Virus record (IMG/VR): IMGVR_UViG_3300028920_002946
Coordinates: 1 to 64,000 of that record
Reading direction: 5' to 3' (one strand)
Source of the DNA: a virus
Length of the DNA stretch: 64,000 bases
Under the pieces are notes generated by a model, which worked only from the letters and a program-made list of their open reading frames with translations, searched no databases and had not been told where the DNA came from. Numbering within the stretch: position 1 is the first letter of the stretch; each line of letters opens with the position of its first letter. Shown piece after piece: positions 18,301 through 28,512 of this stretch. The position numbers were made by a program, and so were the translations under genes.

Positions 18301-21300
18301 CTACTTCCTCAGCATAGGCTTGTTCGTCAGCCTGTACACGCAGATCGCGGTGTCCGCCTCCTCGGTGTAGCCGGGGGAGTACTCCTCGTTCCCGTCCTCG
18401 AAGTAGCCCGCTGCGTTCTCGGTGCGGGCCTTGTAGACCTTCGACATCAGGATGAGCACCACCTCGCCCCTCGACACGGGGGAGGTCAAGTCGGATCTCA
18501 CCCTCGCCACCATCGGCACGAACACTTTTCGGGGAGTGCTTATCGCCATGCCCTCAGCCTGCGCGTAAACGTCGACGTCGCAGGTCGTGTAGAACGTGCG
18601 GCCGAGCCTGTCGCCCACGTTGTTCGGGGACGAGAGCGTAATGTCCTCCCCCACGTAGTTCGCTATGGTCGCCGGCAGCTTCACGAACCCCGTGTCGACG
18701 CTGTACGTCGCGAAGTCCATGTCGTCCACGTTGGAGAACATGTTGTCGCTGTCCACACCGTCGTCGTTCACGCCGATCTGCTCCGCGGGCACCACATAGG
18801 GGACCCCCTCGATGAAGTTGCTCGACCCGGTGCCGAGGTTCGTGACGAACACGAAGTCGGATGTCTTCAAGACCTCGAGCTTCATCGAGCCCGGAAGGCT
18901 GCCGACCGTCTGCACCGGACGGAACTTGTAGAAGGCATAGGCCAGCGAGTCGTCCGCCAGGGCCGGAAGCGTGTTGAACTTGACCAAGAGCGGCACGAGC
19001 ACCGTCCCGGCATTGACCGACTTCTCGGGCGACAGATGAACCGTCACGGCGGACGTGCCGAGACCGTCGACGCTCTCTATCGGTATGACCGTGTAGTAGT
19101 CCTGGGCGACGTCGTTCGACTTGTACCACGCATACATCTGATAGTCCGACTCCCTCGTCGTCATAGACGGGAAACCGAGTATCGTTGCGTCCTGCAGCCC
19201 CGGCACAGCCGCCGTGCCGAGATCGATGTCGAACTGGTTCTGCAGGCTTGTGAACGTGAGCGGGTAGAGGATGCCGGTGTACAGCCCGCCGATTCCCTTG
19301 GAGGCGACGTGGTAGTTGCTCGTGAAGGATGTCTTGATGGCATCCTGCACCTCGCCCCGGTTGTCCGCGGTGATGCCCACACCTATGTCGGCGCCGCCGA
19401 GATCGGCCGGCTGCACGACCACCTCGCAGACGACCTCGACAACCGCGTTCGCGGGTATGGTGTACGCCTCGTCTGTGTGCACGACGAGGTTTGCCGTGAC
19501 GACGGAGCCGTCCACGGTTTCCCTGTCCCGCATGCTCATGTTCGCGGCGTACTCGGTCGATATCTTGTACTCGGCCCCGCTCACGACGTTGGAGATGCTG
19601 CGCACGGCGAATACGGAGTAGCCGTTGAGGTTCTTCGGCACCCGGACGGTGTTCGTCGCGTCCTCGTTCCGGAAGAAATGGTGGTACTCCACGAGGCTGC
19701 CGCGGAACTGCTGCCCGCCGTACTTGCGGAAGCTTTTCCTCCAATCCGAGTCGGAGTGTCCCGTGTTTCCGGCGAGCTCATAAAGCTCCCGATCCTCGAC
19801 GTTGTCCCGTATCTCCTTGGCGGAGTAGGCCGTCACATAGTCCGGATAGCCGTCGACATCCTCCGAAAGCGTTTCAAGCACCCTGCTCGCATCCGAGGCC
19901 CTTGTCGCGTTGAACCAATACGTCTGCGCGCTGTCCGACGGCGTGGCGATGTACTTCACGGACACGGGCTCGTTAGGCACCCTCGACAGGCCGTCGCCGG
20001 AGTAATCGAGGTAGTGGGCCGTGAACTGGTACTCTATGCCCTCGAGGGAACCGCCCTGCGGGACATAGTCGTCCGCGATGGTGGCTTTGACCGTATCCGT
20101 GCCGAGGCCCTCCCAGACGACCTGGACGGGCTCCTCGGTGACAGTCCCCTCGCGCACAACGACAGCCTTGTAGAAAGCCGGGTCGTTGTGGAAAAGGCCC
20201 TGGTCTATGGGTCCGAAGGTGAGTTCGGAGGAGGTGATGACTATGTTCGGGTCGAAGGTCTTCACCTGCTCGGTCAACACGGCCGTCGACGTGACCCCGC
20301 CGGACACGAGGCTCGTTATGGCCGTGGTGCCCTCGAAGCTGTCCGCCGCCAATATAGAGGTCCCGTACTGGAGGCCCTGCTGATCCTTGTCGGTCATGTT
20401 TGTGCGGAGCCTGTTCGCCAGGAGCTTGTCGAGGTTCTTCTCGAGCAGGTAGCTGTAGGAGTTGACCACCACCGAGCGCCTCACATCAACGACATCCTCG
20501 TCGACGATCCTCTCGTACGTGAGGCCGTCGGGGCGTATGGCGTTGTATTCGTAGTACGTCGACCCGTTGATGTTCGTGTCGGCGTTGAACGGCGCCGAGT
20601 TGCGCCTCGTGACCATGAACATGGGCACCGCCCAGGAATAGCCGTCCACCGTGTTGCGGCAGCTGGCCCTCCACAGGCCGTAGTCGCCCGTGTCGCCCCC
20701 TTGGTTCTCAAAGGAATAGCCCCCGGCGGACTCCTCGTCGGTGTTCGGGCCGAGGCTGCGGACGTAGGTCATCCCCAAACCGGATTCGGGGTAGCCGAAC
20801 GGATCGATGCCCTCCGCGACCCGGATCCGATACTGGATCTGGACCCTCTTGGTGGTCTCCACGCCCACTTGCGGGCTGATGATGTTCTCCACCAGGTAGT
20901 CGTCCGCCTCCGAGAGTATGTTGCCCTCCGGATAGATCCTGCCTCTCGTGCGAACCTCGAGGTCGCTGTCCTGCTCCCCGGACCCTCCGGCGGGGTCGTA
21001 CTTGTAGACCAGGCCGTCGTCCCCGACTATCCAGCCGAGGTTGCTCTCGACGAAGCTCGCGTCATGCAAATCGACGCCCGTGCCGATGTCCAGGATCTCC
21101 CACTTCGAGCCGCTGTTGGCGGTGACCAGCACGGTTCCGTACTCGCCGACGACCCATGCCCTGTCCTCGACGGAAAAGCTTATCTGCGCCGGTGAGAGGC
21201 TTGTGATGGACCCGCTGGTGGGCCTGAAGTCGGAGGGCGAGCTGAACGGCTCGTACGACACGGTGGCCTCGAACACCCTGACCTTCGCCCTGTCCTCGTC

Positions 21301-22716
21301 CGGCAGCGAGGCGTCGCTGGCGAGATAGGGGTTCGTGATGTCGTTGATCGCGTCCCGGAGGTCCTCCGCGGTCGCGTAGAGGTCGAGGTCGAGCACGTGT
21401 ATGTAGTTGAGGCTGTCCTGCACCCCCGTGAACTCCAGGACGACAGAGTTCGGGTAGTTGGAGGGCGAGATCCTGTACGTGATGTTGGTGAAATAGTTGC
21501 GGCTGTCGGGATAGACCGCGATGGTGAACTTCATCGGGAAGTCGCGCTGGATGATGACCCTGTCGAGGTTCGTGGTGCGCGTCGGGTACAGGTCAGCGAG
21601 CGACGTGTAGGCGCCCCCCTCCCACACCCTGTCGGTCATGGAGGCCCATGTGTAGCCGCTGTCGGACGTCCTCATGATGAGGCCGCCCTCCCCGACGATC
21701 AGGCCGTCGTTGAGGTTGTAGAAGCCTATCGAGGTGATGTTCGAGGTGACCTGGAGGCCCGTCCTCGAGTCCGTGACCGTGTAGTCCTCCCAGGTGCGCC
21801 CGCCGTCCTTGGTGACTATGAGCGCCCCGCCGTCTCCGACAGCCCACCCCACGAAGGCGTCGAAGAACGTGACGCCGTTGAGGTTCGCCGTGACGCCGGA
21901 GACCTGCGTGATGACGGAAAACTCGGTGCCGTCGATCGACAGGAGCACGGTCCCGTTCTCCCCGACCGCAACGATATTCTGCGAATCTATGACGAACACA
22001 TCGCGGAGGTCGTCGACGGTGTCCGCGCTGAGCCGTATCCACGACTCGCCGCCGTCGTTGCTTTTCAAGACCTCCCCCCCGTCCCCGACCAGATAGCCGA
22101 TCAAGTGGTCGAGGAAGAAGATTCTGTTGAAGTTGACGTTAACCGGGACATCCTTCGAAACCCAGTTGACGCCCCCGTCGATCGTCTTCAGGACTACGCC
22201 GTTGGCCCCCGCCGCCCATCCGAGGTTCTCGTCGTTCATGTCCACGGAGCGGATGTCCGCCACTTTCATGACGGGGGTCGGCTGCGCGGCCCCCTCGCTT
22301 CCGTTTTCGGGGGATATCAGCGACCTCCAGACCTCCAGGAAAACGCCGTCCGTGCGGGACCCCGATCTGAGGACGGAGTCGCTCAGGTCGATCTCGTTGA
22401 CGTGGGTCTCGTTCGTCCCGGTGTTTGTGACATAGACGGGCCACCCGTTCACCAGCGCGACCTCGGGCTTGGCGCCAGCCGGATCCTGCGTGTAGAAGCT
22501 GTTCTGCAGATCCGCCGAACAGTAGTTCGGCCTGTAGCTGAGCCAGCCGGAGGGCAGATGCGCCGTCGACTTCTGGGTGAGAATCTCCTGCAACTCCTGC
22601 GCGAGGTTCAGTTCCGAGTCGAGTATCGGAATGTCCTTCTGGAAGACCACCTTGTCGAAGGCGTACCCCTGCCCCTCGTACGTGGTGGAAACCCCTTCAC
22701 CTAGATTTTTGGCCAT
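18301..22716 (-). CDS. Giant baseplate/fibre protein with interrupted Asp-box propeller
   Basis: 1471 aa. The N-terminal 60 residues (GYAFDKVVFQKDIPILDSELNLAQELQEIL) resemble phage fibre-attachment domains of the DUF4815 kind. About residues 150-360 contain successive Asp-box blades of the Ycf48/BNR type (KTIDGGVNW, KSNDGGESW, VTKDGGRTW, RTSDSGYTW), each preceded by a G-x-x-VGxxG strand. A roughly 150-residue segment then interrupts the propeller before further blades (VTANSGSKW, GWIVGDDGLVYKYD). The remaining 900 residues are beta-rich and unassigned. It lies directly downstream of the J-like gene with a 2-nt gap, so a wedge-to-fibre adaptor or baseplate-peripheral role is likely. Confidence 0.8.
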   Translation of the reverse strand: MAKNLGEGVSTTYEGQGYAFDKVVFQKDIPILDSELNLAQELQEILTQKSTAHLPSGWLSYRPNYCSADLQNSFYTQDPAGAKPEVALVNGWPVYVTNTGTNETHVNEIDLSDSVLRSGSRTDGVFLEVWRSLISPENGSEGAAQPTPVMKVADIRSVDMNDENLGWAAGANGVVLKTIDGGVNWVSKDVPVNVNFNRIFFLDHLIGYLVGDGGEVLKSNDGGESWIRLSADTVDDLRDVFVIDSQNIVAVGENGTVLLSIDGTEFSVITQVSGVTANLNGVTFFDAFVGWAVGDGGALIVTKDGGRTWEDYTVTDSRTGLQVTSNITSIGFYNLNDGLIVGEGGLIMRTSDSGYTWASMTDRVWEGGAYTSLADLYPTRTTNLDRVIIQRDFPMKFTIAVYPDSRNYFTNITYRISPSNYPNSVVLEFTGVQDSLNYIHVLDLDLYATAEDLRDAINDITNPYLASDASLPDEDRAKVRVFEATVSYEPFSSPSDFRPTSGSITSLSPAQISFSVEDRAWVVGEYGTVLVTANSGSKWEILDIGTGVDLHDASFVESNLGWIVGDDGLVYKYDPAGGSGEQDSDLEVRTRGRIYPEGNILSEADDYLVENIISPQVGVETTKRVQIQYRIRVAEGIDPFGYPESGLGMTYVRSLGPNTDEESAGGYSFENQGGDTGDYGLWRASCRNTVDGYSWAVPMFMVTRRNSAPFNADTNINGSTYYEYNAIRPDGLTYERIVDEDVVDVRRSVVVNSYSYLLEKNLDKLLANRLRTNMTDKDQQGLQYGTSILAADSFEGTTAITSLVSGGVTSTAVLTEQVKTFDPNIVITSSELTFGPIDQGLFHNDPAFYKAVVVREGTVTEEPVQVVWEGLGTDTVKATIADDYVPQGGSLEGIEYQFTAHYLDYSGDGLSRVPNEPVSVKYIATPSDSAQTYWFNATRASDASRVLETLSEDVDGYPDYVTAYSAKEIRDNVEDRELYELAGNTGHSDSDWRKSFRKYGGQQFRGSLVEYHHFFRNEDATNTVRVPKNLNGYSVFAVRSISNVVSGAEYKISTEYAANMSMRDRETVDGSVVTANLVVHTDEAYTIPANAVVEVVCEVVVQPADLGGADIGVGITADNRGEVQDAIKTSFTSNYHVASKGIGGLYTGILYPLTFTSLQNQFDIDLGTAAVPGLQDATILGFPSMTTRESDYQMYAWYKSNDVAQDYYTVIPIESVDGLGTSAVTVHLSPEKSVNAGTVLVPLLVKFNTLPALADDSLAYAFYKFRPVQTVGSLPGSMKLEVLKTSDFVFVTNLGTGSSNFIEGVPYVVPAEQIGVNDDGVDSDNMFSNVDDMDFATYSVDTGFVKLPATIANYVGEDITLSSPNNVGDRLGRTFYTTCDVDVYAQAEGMAISTPRKVFVPMVARVRSDLTSPVSRGEVVLILMSKVYKARTENAAGYFEDGNEEYSPGYTEEADTAICVYRLTNKPMLRK

Positions 22717-22718
22717 TG

Positions 22719-25700
22719 CTAGAGCCCTCTCTTGACAATGCGCTCATCGACCACTTCCACGTTCTTCGTCGCGAGGGAGTCGATGGTCAGATATTCTATC
22801 TGGCTGGTTTCGATGTCGGCCGCGGCTATGTCGTCGGCGCTGTAGTACGCGTAGTACGAAACCTTGTACCCCTTCTCCTGCGGGGGCCTGCCGTCAGTCG
22901 TGCTGACGATTATCTTGCCGTCGTCCTGTATGTACGCCCTGCCGGGGCCGCGGCCCACAAGGGAGGGGTCGGACACGAGTTCGAGCGGCCTGCTGTCCTC
23001 GTAGACGCCCCTGAACAGGTTCGAGGGGCCGCCGTTGTCGATGGTCTTGTATGTGAGCGCCGGCCGCAGGGTCCTGTAGGACGAGATCCCCCCGGCCGCC
23101 GTCCTCTGGAAAATCTCGAACGCCGGGGACCCTATGTCGTCCAAAGGGATGAAGGACCCGTTCCGCTTCATCATCTTCGTAAGCGGCATCTGCACGCTGC
23201 GCACGCCGCTGACACCCCTCACGACATCCACGACATCGTCCTGGGTCAGCGGCCCCCCCATGTTGAGCCTGCGCACGAAATTCGACAGGGTCTTGTTGAT
23301 CCTCGACTTGAGCTGCAGTTTGTCCACCCCCGACCTGCGCACGACGCGGAAGCTGAGATCGACCTTGTTCTCGACGCCCTGCTTTATCGCGATGTCCGCG
23401 CAGGAACTCCTCATGGACGAAACGGCCGTGTCCACCTGCCCTATGACGCTGTTGACGGTGTAGGTCACGTTGAAGTTCTTGCTTGCGTTGTAGTCCACGC
23501 TGACCCTGTCCCCGTGCCGTATCTTGCCCGTGGAGACGAGGCCCAGATAGGTGTACTCCGTCTCGCTCCCCGTTATCACGGTGTAGTCCACGTCCTTGAC
23601 GTAGATCTCCGTGTCGTCGCTGGGGTCGCTGACGACTATCGACGCCACGTCCACGCCCTTGTACAGCAGCCGCGCGTCCGTGCCGACGAGCATGTCGTGC
23701 TCCTCGTCGACGACCGTCTCGAACTCGTCTATGTCGTCGCTGTCGCCGAAGAGGAACTGCACGCCGTCGTGGGCGATGGAGGAGTTGCCGTCCTGGAGGG
23801 GGTCCTCCAGCTTTACGATTTGGTATCTCGACGAGTCTATGAGCGTGCCGGACGAGTCCGTCACCTCATCCACGGACAGGACGGGCTGGGTGCTCAGCGT
23901 CAGTATGTTGGAGCTGCGGTAGCGGTAGTCGACCTCGACGACGTCCCTCGTGGCCATGCCGATCGTCTGGTTCGCGAGGGACGATGCGAGCACGATGGTG
24001 TCCCCGTCGCCGATGATTTGAAGCGACCCCAAGTCGTAGTCGGCCCCCCTCGTGACGTTCCTGACCGCGTGAACGATCACTATCGGGCTGTTCTCCGTCA
24101 CCTTGGGGTTCCGGGTGCGGATACGGAACGAGGACGCGTCGACCACGTCGAACTGCTCGCCGATCTGGTTGCCGTAGGTGTCGACCGGGTGTTCGTACTT
24201 GAACGCCACCTGGTCGACGATCTGCACGAGCCTGGCCCCCTTGATGTAGATATCGACCTTCCCGCCTATGTGTCTGTTGGTCGGCTCGTCGTAGTCGCGC
24301 ATCATCAGGGGGTCGCCCTCCTCCTCGACGCGCGCCTGCAGGACACCGGGGACGTCATACGCTGCAGAGGCGTACCCCGACTCGTTGCCGCTGTCGAAAG
24401 ACGTGCGGGCCAGCTTGACCCTGTTCGCCACTTCCTGGTTCGTCTCCCTGTCCGAGCCGTACAGAGTCGGGCTCCCGTTGGTGACCTGCAGGAGGCTGTT
24501 CCCGTCATTCACCCTGGTGATGGAGCGGGCCGGCACGTTGCCCGCCGATCCGGGTAGCTGCGCCTCTATGTTGACCGTGATCTCCCACCTCTGCTCAGAC
24601 GGGCTGAAGTAGTAGTCGAGGTTCGCGGAGTCCATGACGTAGGAACCCTTGACCACGAACGTCACGGCCGCGATGCCCCTGTCCACGTCGCCCGGATAGC
24701 TTATCGTGCTGCCGTCCGTGATATACACGTCGTTGGTCGGCGGCGACGTAGTGAACATGACGGCGGTCCCCACGGCCTTCCTCGACGAGTGCCTCGTGAG
24801 GTCGTAGTTCGCGGCGTACTTGTCGAACTGCTCGTCTATGAGAAGCTGCAGGGTCACCGCGTCGGAGACCCCCAAGGCGGCGGCGAGCCTCCTCTTGTTG
24901 ATGCTCGTGGCCACGGGGTCGCTGACGCCGTCGTTGTCGGCGTCGTCGTAGCGCACGAGCGTGTCCAGCGACATGGTGGCGAATATGAAATCCTGTATCG
25001 TGTAGAAACGCTCGAACTGCAGGGAGATGGGATCCATCAAGTCGCGTATGACCGACCCGGCCACGACCGAGACCGATGTGTTGTTCGACATCAAGTCGCG
25101 GCTCATGGAGAAGATGACATCGTTCCTGGATCTCGTCGGAAGCGTCTTGTAGTCCGTGGAGAACTCTATGAAGCTCCCCGGGAGCTCTATCGAGTACGGA
25201 CTCTCCGTGGCCTCGTTGAGTACGTTGTCGAAGACGGTCACCGAAGCCACGAAGTAGAACCTCTGCCCCTGGCTGAGCGTCGTCCCGTCGGTGAGGAAGA
25301 CGTTCGGGAACCTGCCCTCGGAGATCAGCTTCGTGAGCACCGTGGTGGTGAACGAGAACGTGTAGAACTTGTTCTCGACGACCCTCGACCGGACCGTGTC
25401 CACGCGGATCCCCCCCGCCGACTCGTCGTACTCTGTCTCGTTGAGGATGGCATCTATCGTCTCGGACTCGTCCGGGTCGGTCACCAAGACATCGTTCATG
25501 CGCACGTAGCCCGAACCCCCGCCGGCGTCCAAACTGACGTAGAAGCTGCATCCGGCGAAGTCGCTGTCGTCGTTCAAGCGGATGGCGCTCTCCGGCACCA
25601 TGATCTTGATGTACTCCTGGGCCCTGTGCATCTGCACCGAGGTTGGAAGATCCGCGGAGGCGCTCATGGCGGACTCGGACACGACGACCACCGCCACCTC

Positions 25701-26090
25701 CGACACCGCGCTCTCCTCGACAACCGAGCCTATCATGCTCTGCACGCTGCGCCGCGTGACGGTCTTGAACTCCAAATGCACCGTGTCGCCCGCGGACGGC
25801 TCGACGACGTATTCGCCCTCGAACGACCACGGGATCTCGATTGCGGTCGCGGTCGTCGGACCGACGACCATGCCGTCGTCCGACCAGCTGCTGTACGCCC
25901 CGTAGACGCCCTCGCGCTCGATCCTGAAGCGCTGCTGCACGGTGTAGACGACCTCCTCGTCGTAGTCGGCCATGACGACGGGGACGGTGCCGGACATCAT
26001 TATGTCCGTGTCGGAGGTCCGGTAGGTGTCCGGGCCGCCAGCCTGCCAGTTCGTCATGGGATACCGTATGACCGGGGCTGCTATTGTCAT
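22719..26090 (-). CDS. Baseplate J / gp6-like wedge protein
   Basis: 1123 aa, longer than most J-family members. The diagnostic segment is at about residues 510-600: AQLPGSAGNVPARSITRVNDG, then TNQEVANRVKLARTSFDSGNESGYASAAYDVPGV, the GSAGN...R-x-R pattern of Baseplate_J (P2 gpJ, T4 gp6). Long beta-rich N- and C-terminal extensions flank it. In T4-like baseplates this protein forms the wedge iris around the hub. The ATG overlaps the stop of the gp25-like gene (ATGA), the classical W-J gene order. Confidence 0.85.
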   Translation of the reverse strand: MTIAAPVIRYPMTNWQAGGPDTYRTSDTDIMMSGTVPVVMADYDEEVVYTVQQRFRIEREGVYGAYSSWSDDGMVVGPTTATAIEIPWSFEGEYVVEPSAGDTVHLEFKTVTRRSVQSMIGSVVEESAVSEVAVVVVSESAMSASADLPTSVQMHRAQEYIKIMVPESAIRLNDDSDFAGCSFYVSLDAGGGSGYVRMNDVLVTDPDESETIDAILNETEYDESAGGIRVDTVRSRVVENKFYTFSFTTTVLTKLISEGRFPNVFLTDGTTLSQGQRFYFVASVTVFDNVLNEATESPYSIELPGSFIEFSTDYKTLPTRSRNDVIFSMSRDLMSNNTSVSVVAGSVIRDLMDPISLQFERFYTIQDFIFATMSLDTLVRYDDADNDGVSDPVATSINKRRLAAALGVSDAVTLQLLIDEQFDKYAANYDLTRHSSRKAVGTAVMFTTSPPTNDVYITDGSTISYPGDVDRGIAAVTFVVKGSYVMDSANLDYYFSPSEQRWEITVNIEAQLPGSAGNVPARSITRVNDGNSLLQVTNGSPTLYGSDRETNQEVANRVKLARTSFDSGNESGYASAAYDVPGVLQARVEEEGDPLMMRDYDEPTNRHIGGKVDIYIKGARLVQIVDQVAFKYEHPVDTYGNQIGEQFDVVDASSFRIRTRNPKVTENSPIVIVHAVRNVTRGADYDLGSLQIIGDGDTIVLASSLANQTIGMATRDVVEVDYRYRSSNILTLSTQPVLSVDEVTDSSGTLIDSSRYQIVKLEDPLQDGNSSIAHDGVQFLFGDSDDIDEFETVVDEEHDMLVGTDARLLYKGVDVASIVVSDPSDDTEIYVKDVDYTVITGSETEYTYLGLVSTGKIRHGDRVSVDYNASKNFNVTYTVNSVIGQVDTAVSSMRSSCADIAIKQGVENKVDLSFRVVRRSGVDKLQLKSRINKTLSNFVRRLNMGGPLTQDDVVDVVRGVSGVRSVQMPLTKMMKRNGSFIPLDDIGSPAFEIFQRTAAGGISSYRTLRPALTYKTIDNGGPSNLFRGVYEDSRPLELVSDPSLVGRGPGRAYIQDDGKIIVSTTDGRPPQEKGYKVSYYAYYSADDIAAADIETSQIEYLTIDSLATKNVEVVDERIVKRGL

Positions 26091-26842
26091 GAGAAGGCCA
26101 ACCTCGTGCGTATCGTGGACTGCAGGTCAACGGGCTGCTCGTACACGAGGCCCTTGCCGGATTGCGCCGTGAACCTGACCACTATGTTGAATGCGGACGG
26201 ATCCTCCATCTGGGTGACCGTCAGGGACAACAGATCCCCGAACAGCTCCCCGGGCGTGACCTCGCGCCCGGACGCCTGCAGCTGCCTCTGGACGGTCTTC
26301 AGCTTGTCTATGGCGGAGTTGACCTGCTCCGTCATCCTGGTGATCAGAAGGTCGGCGTCGAGCACCTTGGATCCGACGACCGTGTGCAGCCCCGTGCCCA
26401 TCCAGCTGTGGAAGGGGTTGCTCTGTATTTTCGTGACTATGTACTTCTCGACGTTCTGCAGGAGCAGCTCCTCGTCCCGCACGGAGCTGAGGTCCTTGTC
26501 GTTCACGTATTCGAAGTCGTCCACATACTTGAGTCCGAGGCACTTCCTGCAGAATGTTGGAATCGTCGTATATTGCGCCTCCACAAGGGGTTGGAACAAC
26601 TTCGTCCTCTGCTTGAAAACCACGAGGAACGGCCTGTCGGATGCCAAGATATCATAATCGACCTCCACCGAGTACTGCGAGGGGCTGATTATGACGTTGT
26701 TCATCCGAACCGACAGGCTGGCCTTCGACGCTATGGGTTTTTGGAAAAGGACGGACCTCCGGTCCGCCTGCAGGGCGCCCTGCTCCCAATTGACCACGTG
26801 GTCGCACAGGTTCTGTATTTTGATGTCCAATGACATATTCAC
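26087..26842 (-). CDS. gp25/W-like baseplate wedge protein with CxxC motif
   Basis: 251 aa. Residues 120-245 resemble the gp25/lysozyme-like wedge family: SNPFHSWMGTGLHTVVGSK, a helix (ITRMTEQVNSAIDKLKTVQ), then a strand pair (LLSLTVTQME, FNIVVRFTAQSG). An N-terminal extension contains a single CxxC (C98, C101, TFCRKCLGLKYVDDF), a feature I associate with a phage-specific branch. It immediately precedes the J-like gene with a 4-nt overlap, which supports the call. Expected role: joins the wedge to the tube/sheath start. No lysozyme activity is implied. Confidence 0.72.
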   Translation of the reverse strand: MNMSLDIKIQNLCDHVVNWEQGALQADRRSVLFQKPIASKASLSVRMNNVIISPSQYSVEVDYDILASDRPFLVVFKQRTKLFQPLVEAQYTTIPTFCRKCLGLKYVDDFEYVNDKDLSSVRDEELLLQNVEKYIVTKIQSNPFHSWMGTGLHTVVGSKVLDADLLITRMTEQVNSAIDKLKTVQRQLQASGREVTPGELFGDLLSLTVTQMEDPSAFNIVVRFTAQSGKGLVYEQPVDLQSTIRTRLAFS

Positions 26843-26877
26843 CCGCCGGAGGCGTTGATGTTCGTATATCCCCGCAG

Positions 26878-26892
26878 ATTAATAGGCTATTA
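26878..26892. promoter_or_regulatory. Intergenic palindrome TAATAGNCTATTA, copy 3 (perfect)
   Basis: The plus strand reads ATTAATAGGCTATTA, a perfect TAATAG-G-CTATTA dyad. It occupies the 47-nt gap between the stop at 26890 (with which it overlaps) and the gp25-like start at 26842, about 36 nt upstream of the ATG. Confidence 0.6.
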
Positions 26893-28509
26893 TTGCCCGA
26901 GGGTGTTGTTCTCCTCCCTCACCATCCCCTCCACGAGGCCCATCCTGACGGTCGACTTGAGCGCCCACCGTTCCGTGACGGCCCCGTCCTGACTTTTTAC
27001 TTTGACCTGCTCGCAGTACTTCTCCTTTGCCCATATGGGTTCCTCTTGGGTGCCTATGTTGACCTCGTCCTCGAAGGGGATGTTGCCGTACCGCTTCCTG
27101 ACTCTTGCACGGATCGCGTCCTCCACCGGCATGAGGCCTTTCCGGTTGTTCTTGGTTGGCATGTCCCGCCGCAGCAGTATCTTGCGTATGGTGTCCCTGG
27201 AGGCCTCCTCGGCCTTTTTCGCGAGCGCCTCCCTGATCTTGTCCGGGGTCTGCTCCATGAACTGCCGGGCCTTCTTCACGCCCTCGACGGCCTTCTTGAA
27301 GTCCTGAAGGGAACCTTCTATGTAGGCGTCCCTTTTTAAGGGTGATGTGGTGGTTGCCCGAACGGGCGAAAGCACTGCCTGACGGGCCTTGTCTATGATC
27401 TTCTTGACCGCCGGGTTCGAGGAGGCATGGGCGGCCCCTCCGGACCACTTCACAAGTTCCTCGGACAGGGACGATTCGAACGTAGATAGGGCTCTCGAAA
27501 GGGAGTATAGCGCCAAGGTCGTATCTGCCTTCATACCCGGGATGCCTGTGAAATGCTTCGGTATGTATTTCCTGTTTTCGAACATCTCCTTGATCGATGT
27601 CAGCAGCCTCGCAGGGGCCCCTTCGTACTTGTATTGGCCGACTGTTGTATCGTATGTTATGTTGTACATTTTAGTCAAGACGTCCTTCAGATCCTTAAAA
27701 CTGATTCCCGGCTCCGAAGCTTGGCTCTCCGCACAGAACCCCAATTCCTTGGCCATCTGAAGAACCTTTGACTCATTGTACATAGCGCTATATTTCTCGA
27801 CAAAGTTGCCAACAGCCTTGAAAAGCCTCCGCCTGTACCTTATCCAAGTGATGCAGGCCCTGTCGAACTGCTCGTTGGTGGTCCGAATTGCCCTGTCGGT
27901 CGTCGTGGACTCCGGATACGACTGCACGAGCGAGATGAGGGCCTCCAGATAACCCCTCATCTCCGCGACCGCTATGATTTGGTCGCGTAGCTTGTCGAAC
28001 TCCTCCGGGAAGTCCCTCTTCCTTTGCTCAAACTTCTTCCTCACATTTTCGGTGGCTTTCATGCCACGTTCGATGTTCTTGATGTGGGAGTTGAGGAATC
28101 TTATCTCACGGATGAGTTTCATGATGCGGTTATAGGTGTCCCCGCTGATCCACTCGACCTGCTCCTTCAACTCGGTAACCGAGCTCACCGAGTGGTTGAT
28201 CTTTCGAGCCTCCGAGGAGTTCACCTTGCTCGATGACTCGGCCACGGTGTCGGGAATCACATCGTCCCCGAGAATGTCCTTGAACACCCCGACCGACGTC
28301 GAGGATACGCCCAATTCGTCCAAAACGTAACGCAGTTCGTCCTTAAGCTTGCGCAGGCGAACTTCTAACCTATAGACGGCCGACCTCTTGTGGTCAACGA
28401 CCTCGGAGGAAACGATGGACTGCACGGCCTTGTCCGCGATGCTGACCATGTTGTCGACATCGGCTACCGAAATCTCCTTGTAGAACAGACCGCGGTCATA
28501 GAAGTCCAT
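26890..28509 (-). CDS. Helical coiled-coil virion-associated protein, function unknown
   Basis: 539 aa, not recognised. Mostly charged alpha-helix, with heptad-like stretches at about 40-75 (RLEVRLRKLKDELRYVLDEL), 120-180 and 395-430, a Gly/Ala-poor core and a Lys/Arg-rich C-terminal third. No membrane segment or signal. It lies 3 nt after the 582-aa gene and upstream of the gp25-like gene. Position between hub/giant genes and the wedge suggests a baseplate or assembly role. Confidence 0.75.
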   Translation of the reverse strand: MDFYDRGLFYKEISVADVDNMVSIADKAVQSIVSSEVVDHKRSAVYRLEVRLRKLKDELRYVLDELGVSSTSVGVFKDILGDDVIPDTVAESSSKVNSSEARKINHSVSSVTELKEQVEWISGDTYNRIMKLIREIRFLNSHIKNIERGMKATENVRKKFEQRKRDFPEEFDKLRDQIIAVAEMRGYLEALISLVQSYPESTTTDRAIRTTNEQFDRACITWIRYRRRLFKAVGNFVEKYSAMYNESKVLQMAKELGFCAESQASEPGISFKDLKDVLTKMYNITYDTTVGQYKYEGAPARLLTSIKEMFENRKYIPKHFTGIPGMKADTTLALYSLSRALSTFESSLSEELVKWSGGAAHASSNPAVKKIIDKARQAVLSPVRATTTSPLKRDAYIEGSLQDFKKAVEGVKKARQFMEQTPDKIREALAKKAEEASRDTIRKILLRRDMPTKNNRKGLMPVEDAIRARVRKRYGNIPFEDEVNIGTQEEPIWAKEKYCEQVKVKSQDGAVTERWALKSTVRMGLVEGMVREENNTLGQ

Positions 28510-28512
28510 GGG

